Positions 36,120-45,312 of a DNA stretch of 64,000 nt are shown here, piece after piece. Both the position numbers and the translations under genes were made by a program. The notes under the pieces are model-generated. The model did no database searches. It worked only from the letters and a program-made list of their open reading frames with translations, and was not told where the DNA came from. How positions within the stretch are numbered: the first letter of the stretch is position 1; every line of letters begins with the position of its first letter. The DNA is from Cupriavidus sp. MP-37. GTDB lineage: Bacteria; Pseudomonadota; Gammaproteobacteria; Burkholderiales; Burkholderiaceae. Where the stretch lies: contig NZ_CP085344.1 in NCBI RefSeq assembly GCF_020618415.1, positions 3,551,977-3,615,976 on the forward strand, written 5' to 3'.

Positions 36120-37478
36120 TCAGGGGGCCGCCAGCACGCCGACGCGGAAGGTCGGGTTCGCGCCGCCGGTGCCCGACAGGTGGCTGAACACGCGGCCGCT
36201 GGCGATCAGCGCGCCGGTGGTGCCGCTGTTGTCAGTGGTGGTGACCATGCCCGCTGCGGTCTGCGTGAAGTCGAGCTGGAAGCCGCCGGTCTGGTTCATC
36301 GTCATCGGGTCGAGCAGGTCGACGCGCGCGCCCTTGACCAGCGACGCCGTGTAGGCAAAGTCGCTGCCCGAGCCGATATAGCCGCCATCGAGCTGGCCGC
36401 TGGCGACGGTGGTGGCCGGCGCCATCAGTGCCAGCCCCGATTCATCGTCGACATTGACCGTCAGCGGCAGCAGCGAGATCTGCGCATAGCCGGTGCGCAC
36501 CAGCAGCGGCACCAGCGCGCCGTTGAGCTTGCCCACCACCATCAGGCCCTTGGCGCGGCTGGCGTTGTTGGCGGTGATGGCCTGGCTCTGGAACGACGGA
36601 TAACGCCGGCTGCCGTCGGCATTGCTGCTCTCGAACGCGCCGTCGGCGCTGCGCAGCTTCCAGTTGTTGCCGGTGCTGAGGCAGCTGCCGGCCGCGGCGG
36701 TGCAGCTGCCGTCGGCGTGCAGCGTCTCGGTGGTCTGCGCGGTGGCGGGCGTGAAGTGGCTCGACGCGGTCAGCGCGCCGCCGGACGGCACCTGGTGGTA
36801 GCCCAGCAGGTTGTAGGTGCCGGCCACCCTGGTGAAGTCGGTCTCGGTTTGCGCAAACGCCAGCACCGGATAGAACGGGAACGTGGTGGCCGGGATCGCA
36901 CCGAGGCCGAGCACGCCCCCATAGGAGATGGTGGCGCCGGGGATGCCGCCGCCGGCAACGCCGTTGCCGAGGAAGATCACCGGCGGCCTGGCGCTGTCGA
37001 TGGTCGCCTGCGAGACGCCGTCCGATGCCGTGGCGGTCTGCAGTGCCACCGCGCAGCGGTTCTGCTCGGCGGTGGGCAGCGAGGTCAGGTTGGCGAAGGT
37101 GCCGGTGAAGGTCACGCCGGCGCGCGTCGGGCTGACGCTGCCGGGCTGCTTCGGCACGGGGGATTCGATGATCTCGAGCTGGTACGTGCGCGCCGCGGTA
37201 TCGAAGCGCAGCTTGACGAGCTCGCCCGCGCCGGAGCCGCCGGTAAAGGTGGTGCCGTAGTCCAGTGCCGCCGGGCACAGCGATCCGGGCGGGCCGCCGA
37301 TGGTGACCGGCCCCTGCGCCGGGCACGTGCCGGTGTCCGCGCATTGCGGCGGCGCCTGCGTGCCGGCGCGCGGCGCGTCGTCATCGCCGCCGCCCCCGCC
37401 GCCGCAGCCGGCCAGCGCCGCAGTAATACTCACCCCTGTCACTGCCAAAGTCCTGCGAAAAAGCCTCGACATGGTCAT
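36120..37478 (-). CDS. DUF2957 lipoprotein (copy B)
   Basis: A 452-residue paralog of the following gene, with the same plan: lipobox LAGC (Cys25), a hexaglycine tract with DDD, then an extra Cys-containing insert (PPQCADTGTCPAQG) absent from copy A, and the shared blocks ALDYGTTFTGGSGAGELVK, FAQTETDFTRVAGTYNLLGY and GQLDGGYIGSGSDFAY. ATG 37478 is chosen because AGGAG lies seven bases upstream and the lipoprotein signal starts there. It lies 36 bases before copy A, so the pair is cotranscribed and looks like an old tandem duplication. Function unknown. Confidence 0.68.
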   Translation of the reverse strand: MTMSRLFRRTLAVTGVSITAALAGCGGGGGGDDDAPRAGTQAPPQCADTGTCPAQGPVTIGGPPGSLCPAALDYGTTFTGGSGAGELVKLRFDTAARTYQLEIIESPVPKQPGSVSPTRAGVTFTGTFANLTSLPTAEQNRCAVALQTATASDGVSQATIDSARPPVIFLGNGVAGGGIPGATISYGGVLGLGAIPATTFPFYPVLAFAQTETDFTRVAGTYNLLGYHQVPSGGALTASSHFTPATAQTTETLHADGSCTAAAGSCLSTGNNWKLRSADGAFESSNADGSRRYPSFQSQAITANNASRAKGLMVVGKLNGALVPLLVRTGYAQISLLPLTVNVDDESGLALMAPATTVASGQLDGGYIGSGSDFAYTASLVKGARVDLLDPMTMNQTGGFQLDFTQTAAGMVTTTDNSGTTGALIASGRVFSHLSGTGGANPTFRVGVLAAP

Positions 37479-37627
37479 TGCCTGTCTCCTGTTTTTCCTG
37501 CGACCCCTGTTGCCGGATCGGTCGTCCGGCTCTGCGTCCGGATCCTGCGGTGTGCGCGACTGTCGCCGCGCGCGTGTTCTGGCGTCAATAGAGCGCCCGT
37601 TCCAAACGGGCGCGGCACATGCACGCG

Positions 37628-38557
37628 TCAGAAGCGATACTCGGGATTGGCCGGGTCGAACACCGCGGCCTCGAAGGTCTTGCGCACCAGCTTGTCGAAC
37701 ACGATCTTCTCGACCATGTTGCCGTCGGCATCCCACGCGGTTTCCACGCGGATATACGGATGCTTAAGGTCCAGCATCAGCTGCACCCGCTTGGCGTAGT
37801 ACTGCGGCGCGCCGGCCGGCAGGTCCCAGGTCAGCGCCACCATGCGCACGCCCTGCTCCTGCACGATCTCGGCCTTGCCGTATTTTTCCGACAGGCCGGC
37901 GGCGCGCAGCGATTTCGCGTCGCGCTCGAGCATCGACAGCACGTACTGGAAGCCCAGGTCGCGCACGGTGTGGTTGGACTGCGAACGCGCCAGCGAACCA
38001 TCGAGCGCGATCCACATCGAGGTGAAGCCCAGCACGCCGCCCAGGTGGCCGTACATCTCGTCCTTGCGGCGGGTCTCGTCATAGAGGATTTCCTGGCCCG
38101 CCTGCGCGCCGCCAGGCAGCCATTTGGCATAGAGCTGGCGCGGCGCGTGCCGGTAGCGGATCTGCATCTTCGCGGGCTGTTCCTGCCACTGGCCGTTGAG
38201 CCGTTCCTGGCGCGACATCCAGTATTCGTATTCGGGATAGCGGTTCATCTCGGCGCGTGCCCATTTCAGCAGCGCATCGGGCTGCAGCGCCTGGAACACG
38301 GCCAGCACCTGTGCATCGGACAGGCGCGCGAGCTCGCCGCTGGCGACCTGGCGCGAGAACAGCGCGGCCTGCTGCGCCGAGGGCAGGCCGTCATAGGCCG
38401 TGCCTGTCGCGGCGGCGGCGCTGGCAGGCTGGGCCATGGCCACGGGCGGATACGCCAGCGGCGCGGCCAGCAGGCCGATCACGGCGGCCGCGGCGGCCGC
38501 GGCGACGGCAAGGTGGCGCGGTTTGATCGATGACTTGATTGATGCTCGGATTGACAC
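37628..38557 (-). CDS. Exported DUF1571-like protein
   Basis: A 309-residue exported protein. The start is taken as GTG 38557, because a strong GAGGAGGAAG site lies just upstream and the signal anchor (hydrophobic residues about 15-40) follows. The mature protein contains KMQIRYRHAPRQLYAKWLPG, EILYDETRRKDEMYGHLGG and GSLARSQSNHTVRDLGFQ, which I associate with DUF1571, a LolA-like fold that could bind lipid; this assignment is from memory and moderately sure. It precedes the two DUF2957 genes on the same strand. A carrier or chaperone for hydrophobic material is possible but not shown. Confidence 0.6.
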   Translation of the reverse strand: MSIRASIKSSIKPRHLAVAAAAAAAVIGLLAAPLAYPPVAMAQPASAAAATGTAYDGLPSAQQAALFSRQVASGELARLSDAQVLAVFQALQPDALLKWARAEMNRYPEYEYWMSRQERLNGQWQEQPAKMQIRYRHAPRQLYAKWLPGGAQAGQEILYDETRRKDEMYGHLGGVLGFTSMWIALDGSLARSQSNHTVRDLGFQYVLSMLERDAKSLRAAGLSEKYGKAEIVQEQGVRMVALTWDLPAGAPQYYAKRVQLMLDLKHPYIRVETAWDADGNMVEKIVFDKLVRKTFEAAVFDPANPEYRF

Positions 38558-38734
38558 GGCAGCTTCCTCCTCAAGACAGGCAGAGCGGAACAGGGTCACC
38601 GCAGCGCCCGCAGCAATGCGCCGGGCGCACGGGGTCCACGGGGCCGCGGCGCGGCCTCGCTGGGTGGATCGACGGTTCAGGTTGCGCGAGTGCTGCGGCG
38701 CCGTGCCGGCGGTAACCGGCGGCGGCGCGCGCCG

Positions 38735-39697
38735 CTAGGTCCGGGTGCGCATTCGCATCCAGTCATCCAGCGGGTTGCTGGGAAAGCTCACGGTGTGCTC
38801 GCGCGCGCGCACCGGCACGCTGGTCACGGCGGCACGCTTGGTGCCCGCATTGCGCACGATGCGGGCGCTGGTGCGGGCCTTGCCGAGGGCGGCGGCGGCA
38901 TGGCTGGCCGCGTCGCCCATGCTGGCCGCGATCGCGGCCACGCTGGCATCCGGGTCATCGGCGGGACGGCTGTCGCGCTGCCCGCTGTGCTGTGGTTCCT
39001 CACCCAGCTCGAACACCGACTGCAGCGCCGCGAGCTGCTCCGCACCGGGCTGCGCCACGTTCAGCACGGCCTCGACCATCGCGGTGAGCTGGGCCAGCAC
39101 GTGCGCATCGCTCATCTGCCGGCCCTGCGTGAAGGCGGGCAGCAGGCTGGCCAGTTCCTCGCCGGCGAGCACGCCGGCCAGCGCCTTGAGCGCGAACTGC
39201 AGGCGCCAGCCCAGCTCCTGCCGCGGCAGCGCCGGGATGGCGCGCGCGAAGGCATCGAAGAAGCGGCCGTACACCGGCGCGTAGTGCTCCAGCAGGTATT
39301 GCTGGATAAAGGGCGAGGTATCCGAATACACGCGTCCCAGCAGCCGCAGGAACGACGGCCCGCCCACCGCCGGGTCGCGCGCCATCTGCAGCGCGGGCAC
39401 GAACAGCGCGCCCATCACGTGCTCGCAGCGGATGGCGTGGCCGGGCCAGCGCGCCTCGCACGCATCGAGCAGCGCCAGGCGCCGCGCGTTGAGCGGGTCC
39501 AGGCGCCGGCTCAGCACGGCGTGCATCATGATGTCCTTGCTGCGGAAGTGGTAGTTCACGGCGGCCAGGTTGACGATGGCGCGCGACGTGACCTGCCTGA
39601 GCGAGGTGGCTTCGTAGCCGACCTCGGTGAACAGCTTTTCCGTGGCGTCGAGAATCCGGGCCTTGGTGTCTCCTGCCGAGCTTTTGCCGGTCTTCAT
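38735..39697 (-). CDS. TetR-family transcriptional regulator
   Basis: A 320-residue regulator. The TetR DNA-binding domain is at the N terminus (ARILDATEKLFTEVGYEATSL, then AIVNLAAVNYHFRSKD). The middle carries the CerR/YbiH-like C-terminal helical domain with PFIQQYLLEHYAPVYGRFF. After about residue 235 the protein continues with an Ala/Arg-rich low-complexity tail unusual for TetR proteins. ATG 39697 gives a start right before MKTGKSSAGDTKARI with AGAGAAG upstream. It sits between the GMC oxidoreductase and the lipoprotein set on the same strand and may control either. Confidence 0.78.
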   Translation of the reverse strand: MKTGKSSAGDTKARILDATEKLFTEVGYEATSLRQVTSRAIVNLAAVNYHFRSKDIMMHAVLSRRLDPLNARRLALLDACEARWPGHAIRCEHVMGALFVPALQMARDPAVGGPSFLRLLGRVYSDTSPFIQQYLLEHYAPVYGRFFDAFARAIPALPRQELGWRLQFALKALAGVLAGEELASLLPAFTQGRQMSDAHVLAQLTAMVEAVLNVAQPGAEQLAALQSVFELGEEPQHSGQRDSRPADDPDASVAAIAASMGDAASHAAAALGKARTSARIVRNAGTKRAAVTSVPVRAREHTVSFPSNPLDDWMRMRTRT

Positions 39698-39841
39698 GGG
39701 GGCGCTTCTCTCTTCTGTACCGCGATAAACCCCTTTGCAATTGGCTGCGCTGTCCGCTCCCTGCTCTGACGGCATACGGATGCTTGAAACAGCTGTACGA
39801 AGCCTATCCACGGCTTCGGGCGTTTCACAAGACCTGAATTG

Positions 39842-39853
39842 GAATGGACATTC
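39842..39853 (-). promoter_or_regulatory. Candidate TetR operator
   Basis: GAATGGACATTC is a perfect 5-2-5 inverted repeat in the 275-base spacer between the GMC oxidoreductase and the TetR gene, about 145 bases before the TetR start, in a locally AT-richer stretch. Autoregulation by the adjacent TetR protein is a guess. The rest of the 39698-39972 spacer shows nothing else I can name. Confidence 0.3.
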
Positions 39854-39972
39854 TAAAAGCGCCGGTTGTGTGGGGAATCGCACCACATTGTCCGCGGCGC
39901 CATGCAGCGGGCAGGCTTGCCGCATGGCTGGGCAGCCAGACAACCGGGGCTTGCCGGGCTCGTACAAATCCA

Positions 39973-41568
39973 TCATGACGTGAGGTTTCGCGCCAGCGCA
40001 TCGGCGTTCTGCGCGGTGAGCGCGAACACCGACAATTGCGGATTCGCGCCCACGCTGGTCGGGAACACCGAGCCGTCGAACACCGACAGGTTGGCCAGCT
40101 GGTGATGGCGGCCGCGGCTGTCGACCACGCCGCCGCGCGGGTCGTCGCTCATGCCGCAGCCGCCCATCAGGTGCGCGGTAAACAGCGCGGTGCGGAACGG
40201 CTTGAGCGGCAGTTGCGCGATGGCGTCGCGCGCTTCGGGCCAGCTGCGGTATTCGGCGGCATCCAGGTGCGCGGGCCGCACGTGCTCGGCGCCGGCGGCG
40301 AACTGCGCCTGCGCCATGCTCAGCCACGCGCGCCGCACGCCGTCCCAGGCGTACTCGTTCATCTCGTAGTCCAGCAGCGGGCTGCCGTCGGAGGCCAGGC
40401 GCACGCGGCCACCCGGGCTGTCCGGCACGAAGCCGTCGCGCAGCAGCGCCAGCATGGCGTTGGTGTTGGGCAGCTGCGCCATATCGCGGCGCAGCGCCTC
40501 GCCCACGCCGTTGACCACGCCCGCGCTGATGCCGGGGAACATCGGCGGCACCTCCAGCTTGTAGCCCATCGGCCCGGTCGCGCCGTCCTTCCATTGGAAA
40601 TGGTCGGAGGCAATCGACTGTGGCGCTCCATAATACGGATCAATGCGCTCCGGCATCTTGGCGATGCTGATATTCACCGGATGGATAAAGGTGCGCAGTC
40701 CCAGCCGCTGGTGCGGGTCCGGCACGCGCGAGTGCAGCAGCAATGCCGGCGTGTTGATGGCGCCGCCGGCGGCGACTACGTGCCGGGCGCGCACGACCAC
40801 GCTGATGCCGGTGGGCGTATATCCATCGGCGCCGAGCGCTTCGCCGGTGACCGAGCGCACGCGCTTGCCGTCGTGGTCGAGCGTGCGCACGCGCACGCGG
40901 TGCACCAGCGTGGCGCCGCTGGCCAGCGCCGCGGGAATGGTCGACACCAGCATCGACTGCTTGGCGTTGACCGGGCAGCCGAAGCCGCAATAGCCCGAAT
41001 TCCAGCAGCCCTTCACATTGCGCGGGATCACGTGCCATTCCCAGCCGAGCGTCTCGCAGCCGCGCCGGAGCACATCGTTGTTGGGATTGGGCGCCATCGC
41101 CCACGGGGCGATGCCCAGGCGCGCTTCCACCTTGTCGAACCATGGCGCCATCTCGGCCTCGCCGTGGCCGGTGACGGCATGGTGCTTGGCCCAGTGCGCC
41201 AGCGTCTGCGGCGGCGTGCGGAAGCTCGACGACCAGTTGACCGTGGTGCTGCCGCCGACCGCGCGGCCCTGCAGGATGGCGATGGCGCCGTCGGCGGTGG
41301 TGCGCGCCGCGGCCTCCTGGTACAGCTCGCGGTAGGCGCGGTTCTCGTCCATGTCGCGGAAGCTGTCGGAGGTGCGCAGCGCGCCTTCTTCCAGCAGCAC
41401 CACGCGCAGGCCGGCGCGGCTGAGGGCTTCGGCGCTGATGCCGCCGCCGGCGCCGCTGCCGACGATGACGACGTCGGCATCGAGCGTGCGCGGGGCGGTA
41501 AGTGTGCTGGCGTCCAGCACGTTCCAGCCGGCGGCGATGCCGGCGTCGTAGAGATTGTCGATGGCCAT
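39973..41568 (-). CDS. GMC-family FAD-dependent alcohol oxidoreductase
   Basis: A 531-residue glucose-methanol-choline oxidoreductase. The ADP-binding GSGAGGG motif lies at 37-43, followed by AVGGSTTVNWSSSFRTP (FAD loop) and, at the C terminus, TAHLMGGCGM and SVGANPQLSVFALTAQNAD, the substrate-oxidising His/Asn region. A GYCGFGCPVNAKQS segment with paired cysteines is typical of the long-chain alcohol oxidase and gluconate-dehydrogenase-like branch. The start is 7 bases after the stop of the Tat-exported small-subunit gene, so both are expressed together. Oxidation of a hydrophobic alcohol, with electrons passed to the membrane, is the likely role; no cytochrome subunit is adjacent. Confidence 0.8.
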   Translation of the reverse strand: MAIDNLYDAGIAAGWNVLDASTLTAPRTLDADVVIVGSGAGGGISAEALSRAGLRVVLLEEGALRTSDSFRDMDENRAYRELYQEAAARTTADGAIAILQGRAVGGSTTVNWSSSFRTPPQTLAHWAKHHAVTGHGEAEMAPWFDKVEARLGIAPWAMAPNPNNDVLRRGCETLGWEWHVIPRNVKGCWNSGYCGFGCPVNAKQSMLVSTIPAALASGATLVHRVRVRTLDHDGKRVRSVTGEALGADGYTPTGISVVVRARHVVAAGGAINTPALLLHSRVPDPHQRLGLRTFIHPVNISIAKMPERIDPYYGAPQSIASDHFQWKDGATGPMGYKLEVPPMFPGISAGVVNGVGEALRRDMAQLPNTNAMLALLRDGFVPDSPGGRVRLASDGSPLLDYEMNEYAWDGVRRAWLSMAQAQFAAGAEHVRPAHLDAAEYRSWPEARDAIAQLPLKPFRTALFTAHLMGGCGMSDDPRGGVVDSRGRHHQLANLSVFDGSVFPTSVGANPQLSVFALTAQNADALARNLTS

Positions 41569-41575
41569 GTCGGGT

Positions 41576-42181
41576 TCAGGCGTGCAGCGCCCGGTAGACG
41601 GCCGCGTTGGGGCCGGGATAGCCGCAGCCGGCCCAGGCGGCCGGCAGCGCGTAGTAGCCCACGCTGGCAAGCTTGACCAGCACCACCGCGCCGGCATTGA
41701 GCGTGGCCAGGCGGCTGGCGCGCCAGCGCGCCAGGAAGGCCTGCACCTGCGCCGGCGTGGCGGCGCTCCAATCCTGGCGGATGCCGGTCAGCGCCCAGCG
41801 CAGCGGCGTGCTGGCGAGCAGGCCGAACAGCTTGCGCAGCTCGGCCTGCGCGCCCACGCCCATGGCGGCGCAGGTGGCGTCGATATTGCGCAGCGCGTCG
41901 TGCGCCAGCGCGGCCTGGCGTGGCGGCGGGGCTTCGGCCAGTTCGGTGATGATGGCCGGCAGCAGCGCGCGGAACAGCGCCACGTCGTCCGGGCGCAGGA
42001 ACGACATGCCGGCGTGCGGGGCGGGATCGGCGGACGAGCAGCCGGCCAGCGACGGCACCAGCGCGGTACACGCCAGTGCGGCCGAGAAGCCAAGGCCCAC
42101 CTTGAGGAAGCCGCGCCGCGTCAGCGCGTGCAGCGCATCGGCATCGGCCACCGCATGGCGGTGATGAGGGTTGGGGCGCAT
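41576..42181 (-). CDS. Tat-exported small subunit for the GMC dehydrogenase
   Basis: A 201-residue protein with a twin-arginine signal (TRRGFLKVGLGFSAALACTALV) leading into a lipobox-like LAGC. The mature helical region, FLRPDDVALFRALLPAIITEL and so on, resembles gluconate 2-dehydrogenase subunit 3 proteins that escort a partner flavoprotein through the Tat pathway. ATG 42181 has AAGGAGA just upstream. Because the GMC protein lacks its own signal, hitch-hiking export of the complex by this subunit is a reasonable inference. The operon is divergent from the AraC regulator gene. Confidence 0.7.
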   Translation of the reverse strand: MRPNPHHRHAVADADALHALTRRGFLKVGLGFSAALACTALVPSLAGCSSADPAPHAGMSFLRPDDVALFRALLPAIITELAEAPPPRQAALAHDALRNIDATCAAMGVGAQAELRKLFGLLASTPLRWALTGIRQDWSAATPAQVQAFLARWRASRLATLNAGAVVLVKLASVGYYALPAAWAGCGYPGPNAAVYRALHA

Positions 42182-42291
42182 CGGGTCTCCTTGCGTCAGT
42201 CTCTTGTCTTTGCTCTGCGGTGCGGGCGGGCAGGCCCGCATTGACGCTGTCCGGAGTTTGGATAAAGATCGGTGCCCGGTCTTGATCCCGC

Positions 42292-43398
42292 ATGACAGGT
42301 GATTTGATGCCACGCGCCACTCCGCCCGATGGCGGTGCCAGTGCCGGTGGTACGCAGGCCGGCACCGCATCCGGCACCACATCGGGCACCGTCTCGCTCG
42401 CCTACCTTCGCGCCGTGCTCGACCACGGCGAGCGCCAGGGCATCGCCCCGGCCGCGCAGCTGCGCGCCGTCGGCGTGCCGCCGGCGGTGCTGGACGCGGG
42501 CGCGCAGGCGCAGACCGCCACGCGCATTCCCGGCGCGGCCTACGTCGCGCTGCTGGACTGGCTGGCGCAAGCCACCGGCGATGCCGATGTCGGCCTGCGC
42601 GCCGGCGCCGCCTTCGCGCCGCGCCACTATGCCGAGATGGGCTACGTGGTGCTCACCACGCCCACCGTGCGCGACGCCATCGTGCAGGGCATCCGCTATG
42701 AAGTGCTGGCCAACGACATCGGTGCCACCCGCCTGATCGAAACGCCGCAGTCGGCGTGCATGACGTGGGAGGCGCGGCATGGCGCGCTGTCGCGCCATGC
42801 GCACGAGCTGCATATGGCCACATGGGTGGTGTTCGCGCGCTGGCTGATCGGCAGCCAGCATGTGGCGACGCAGGTCGAATTCCCGCACGCCGCCCCCGCC
42901 GACACCCGTTTGCATGCCGAGGTGTTCGGCTGCCCCGTGGTCTTCAATGCCGGGCGCCATGCCATGCATGTCGAACGCGCCCTGCTGGACCTGCCGTCGC
43001 TCCAGGCCGATGCCGGCATGCAGGCGCAGATGACACGCATCGCCGACTCGCAGCTGCAGCAGATCGTGCCCGCGGGCGCCGACGCGCTGGCGCAGGCGCG
43101 CGCCTGCATCCGCGCGCGGCTGCCGCAGGGCGAGGTGCCGATCGCCGACGTCGCCGCGCACCTGGGCCTGCCGGTGCGCACGCTGCAGCGGCGGCTGCAG
43201 GCGCAAGGGATCAGTTATTCACAGCTCGTGGATAACGTGCGGCAGGCGCTGGCCCGGCAGTATCTGGCCGAACCCGGCCTGAGCCTGGCGCAATGCGCGA
43301 TGCGGCTCGGCTATTCCGAACAGAGCGCCTTCACCCACGCGTTCAAGCGCTGGACCGGTGAAACGCCGCATGGCTGGCGCAAGGGCCGGACTTCCTAG
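42292..43398 (+). CDS. AraC-family regulator with arabinose-binding-type N domain (VirS/OruR-like)
   Basis: A 368-residue activator-type regulator. The first 210 residues fit the PF12625 ligand-binding domain (LDWLAQATGDADVGLRAGAAF, then YAEMGYVVLTTPTVRDAI), as in OruR, VirS and ArgR-type AraC proteins. The C terminus has two helix-turn-helix units, VPIADVAAHLGLPVRTLQRR and LSLAQCAMRLGYSEQSAFTHAF. It lies between the divergent GMC operon and the monooxygenase operon and is a candidate to control both. The start may lie a few codons downstream at the second ATG (42307). VirS, the same domain type, controls the mymA monooxygenase operon in Mycobacterium. Confidence 0.82.
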   Translation: MTGDLMPRATPPDGGASAGGTQAGTASGTTSGTVSLAYLRAVLDHGERQGIAPAAQLRAVGVPPAVLDAGAQAQTATRIPGAAYVALLDWLAQATGDADVGLRAGAAFAPRHYAEMGYVVLTTPTVRDAIVQGIRYEVLANDIGATRLIETPQSACMTWEARHGALSRHAHELHMATWVVFARWLIGSQHVATQVEFPHAAPADTRLHAEVFGCPVVFNAGRHAMHVERALLDLPSLQADAGMQAQMTRIADSQLQQIVPAGADALAQARACIRARLPQGEVPIADVAAHLGLPVRTLQRRLQAQGISYSQLVDNVRQALARQYLAEPGLSLAQCAMRLGYSEQSAFTHAFKRWTGETPHGWRKGRTS

Positions 43399-43576
43399 CG
43401 CCCTTTTGTTGCGGACACGCCTTCGTCATCGGCGAAGCCCCGAAAAAATCCTGCGGTTTCAAACGCACGTGGCAATCCCCGTGGCAAGGGACGATGCAGC
43501 CGCCCGGCACTGTTTTATGTGCGCCAGACGTCGCTGGAAAACACGAAAAATTAGAACCATTCTTCCATTCACGGCA

Positions 43577-43605
43577 TTGACCACCCACGCCGCGCTTCCT
43601 ACGAT
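43577..43605 (+). promoter_or_regulatory. Promoter of the monooxygenase operon
   Basis: TTGACC (43577-43582), a 17-base spacer and TACGAT (43600-43605) form a reasonable sigma-70 promoter about 50 bases before the monooxygenase start. The 43399-43655 spacer is locally poorer in GC than its surroundings and holds no gene. Confidence 0.45.
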
Positions 43606-43655
43606 GACATCCATCAATGTCACAATAAACACTGTCGTAAAGGTGAGGAGCGCGC

Positions 43656-45251
43656 ATGAATGCACCCGCGGAGTTGCCGCCGGCGTTGTCGCCGCAGTGG
43701 CCACCACAGGCACCCCCTGCCCCTGAGCACACCGACATCGCCATCATCGGCAGCGGCTTTGCCGGCCTGGGCATGGCGATCCGGCTGCGCGAGCGCGGCG
43801 AGCACGATTTCCTGGTGTTCGAGAAAGCCGGCTCGGTCGGCGGCACCTGGCGCGACAACCATTACCCCGGCTGCGCCTGCGATGTGCAGTCGCACCTGTA
43901 TTCCTTTTCCTTCGCGCCCAATCCGGACTGGTCGCGCATGTTCTCGACCCAGCCGGAAATCCGCGCCTACCTGGAGGACTGCACCGACCGCTTCGGGCTG
44001 CGCCCGCACCTGCGGCTGCACCATGAGCTGCGCCACGCCGCCTGGGACGAGTCCGCGCAGTTGTGGCGATTGCAGATGGCCGACGGCAAGGTGGTGCGGG
44101 CGCGCGTGCTGGTGTCGGGCATGGGCGGGCTGAGCCGGCCTTCGTATCCCGACATCCCGGGGCTGGACACGTTCGAGGGCGAATGCTTCCACTCGCAGCA
44201 CTGGAACCATGCCTATGCGCTGCGCGGCAAGCGCGTCGCGGTGATCGGCACCGGCGCCAGCGCGATCCAGTTCGTGCCGCAGATCGCCCCCCAGGTGGCG
44301 CAGCTGGACCTGTACCAGCGCACGCCGCCGTGGATCATGCCCAAGCCCGACCGCGAGGTCAGCGCCGCCGAGCGCTGGCTGTTCCGCCGCCTGCCGTTCA
44401 CGCAGACGCTGGTGCGCACCGGCATTTACTGGATGCTGGAGTCGCGCGTGCTGGGCTTCGTGCTGCATCCCAAGGTCATGAAGGTGGTCGAGCGCGTCGC
44501 GCGCCGCCACCTGGCGCGGCAGGTACGCGACCCCGCGCTGCGCGCGGCGCTGACCCCGGACTACACCATCGGCTGCAAGCGCGTGCTGATCTCCAACGAC
44601 TACTACCCGGCGCTCACGCGCGACAACGTCGACGTGGTCACCACCGGCATCGAACGCGTCGAGCGCGACGCGGTGGTGCTGCGCGACGGCACGCGCCGGC
44701 CGGCGGACTGCATCATCCTCGGCACCGGCTTCCACGCCACCGACCCGCTGCCGCGCGGCGTGATCGCCGGCATCGGCGGCGTCGACCTGGTCGATGCGTG
44801 GCGCGACGGCGCGCAGGCTTACCTGGGCACGACGGTGTCGGGGTTTCCCAACCTGTTCTTCGTGGTCGGGCCCAACACCGGCCTGGGCCACAGCTCGATG
44901 GTGTTCATGATCGAGTCGCAGGTGGCCTATATCGCCGATGCGCTGCGCCAGATGCGCCGCGACGGCGTGCAGGCGGTGGACGTGCGCGAGCCGGTGCAGC
45001 GCCGCTTCAACGAACGGCTGCAGGCGCGGCTGGGCCATGCGATCTGGTCCGCCGGCGGCTGCGCCAGCTGGTACCTCGACCCGCGCAGCGGCCGCAACAC
45101 CACGCTGTGGCCGGGCTTCACCTGGCAGTTCCGCCGCGCCACGGCCAGCTTCCGCATGACCGACTACGACCTGTACCCGGTGCGGCGCGCCGTGCCGGAC
45201 GAGGGCGCGCGGCAGCCGTCGGCGGACATCGCCAGCGCCGCGGGTGCATGA
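43656..45251 (+). CDS. Flavin-containing monooxygenase, Baeyer-Villiger type
   Basis: A 531-residue class B flavoprotein monooxygenase that uses FAD and NADPH to insert oxygen. It has FAD-binding IIGSGFAGLGMAIRL (Gly32 region), the GGTWRDNHYPGCACDVQS block of Baeyer-Villiger enzymes, the fingerprint FEGECFHSQHW (173-183, ending in Asn instead of the usual Pro or Asp) and the NADPH-binding VIGTGASAIQFVPQIA. GAGGAG precedes ATG 43656. It opens an operon with an SDR, a hydrolase, a PF10118 protein and rubredoxin. Ketone-to-ester conversion followed by ester hydrolysis is the obvious reading; the substrate is unknown. The closest functional parallel is mycobacterial MymA. Confidence 0.83.
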   Translation: MNAPAELPPALSPQWPPQAPPAPEHTDIAIIGSGFAGLGMAIRLRERGEHDFLVFEKAGSVGGTWRDNHYPGCACDVQSHLYSFSFAPNPDWSRMFSTQPEIRAYLEDCTDRFGLRPHLRLHHELRHAAWDESAQLWRLQMADGKVVRARVLVSGMGGLSRPSYPDIPGLDTFEGECFHSQHWNHAYALRGKRVAVIGTGASAIQFVPQIAPQVAQLDLYQRTPPWIMPKPDREVSAAERWLFRRLPFTQTLVRTGIYWMLESRVLGFVLHPKVMKVVERVARRHLARQVRDPALRAALTPDYTIGCKRVLISNDYYPALTRDNVDVVTTGIERVERDAVVLRDGTRRPADCIILGTGFHATDPLPRGVIAGIGGVDLVDAWRDGAQAYLGTTVSGFPNLFFVVGPNTGLGHSSMVFMIESQVAYIADALRQMRRDGVQAVDVREPVQRRFNERLQARLGHAIWSAGGCASWYLDPRSGRNTTLWPGFTWQFRRATASFRMTDYDLYPVRRAVPDEGARQPSADIASAAGA

Positions 45252-45312
45252 CGCACGCGCCTTTCCCCTGCCTACACCCAGAACAACGACACACACCGGA
45301 AGGAGACCGGAG

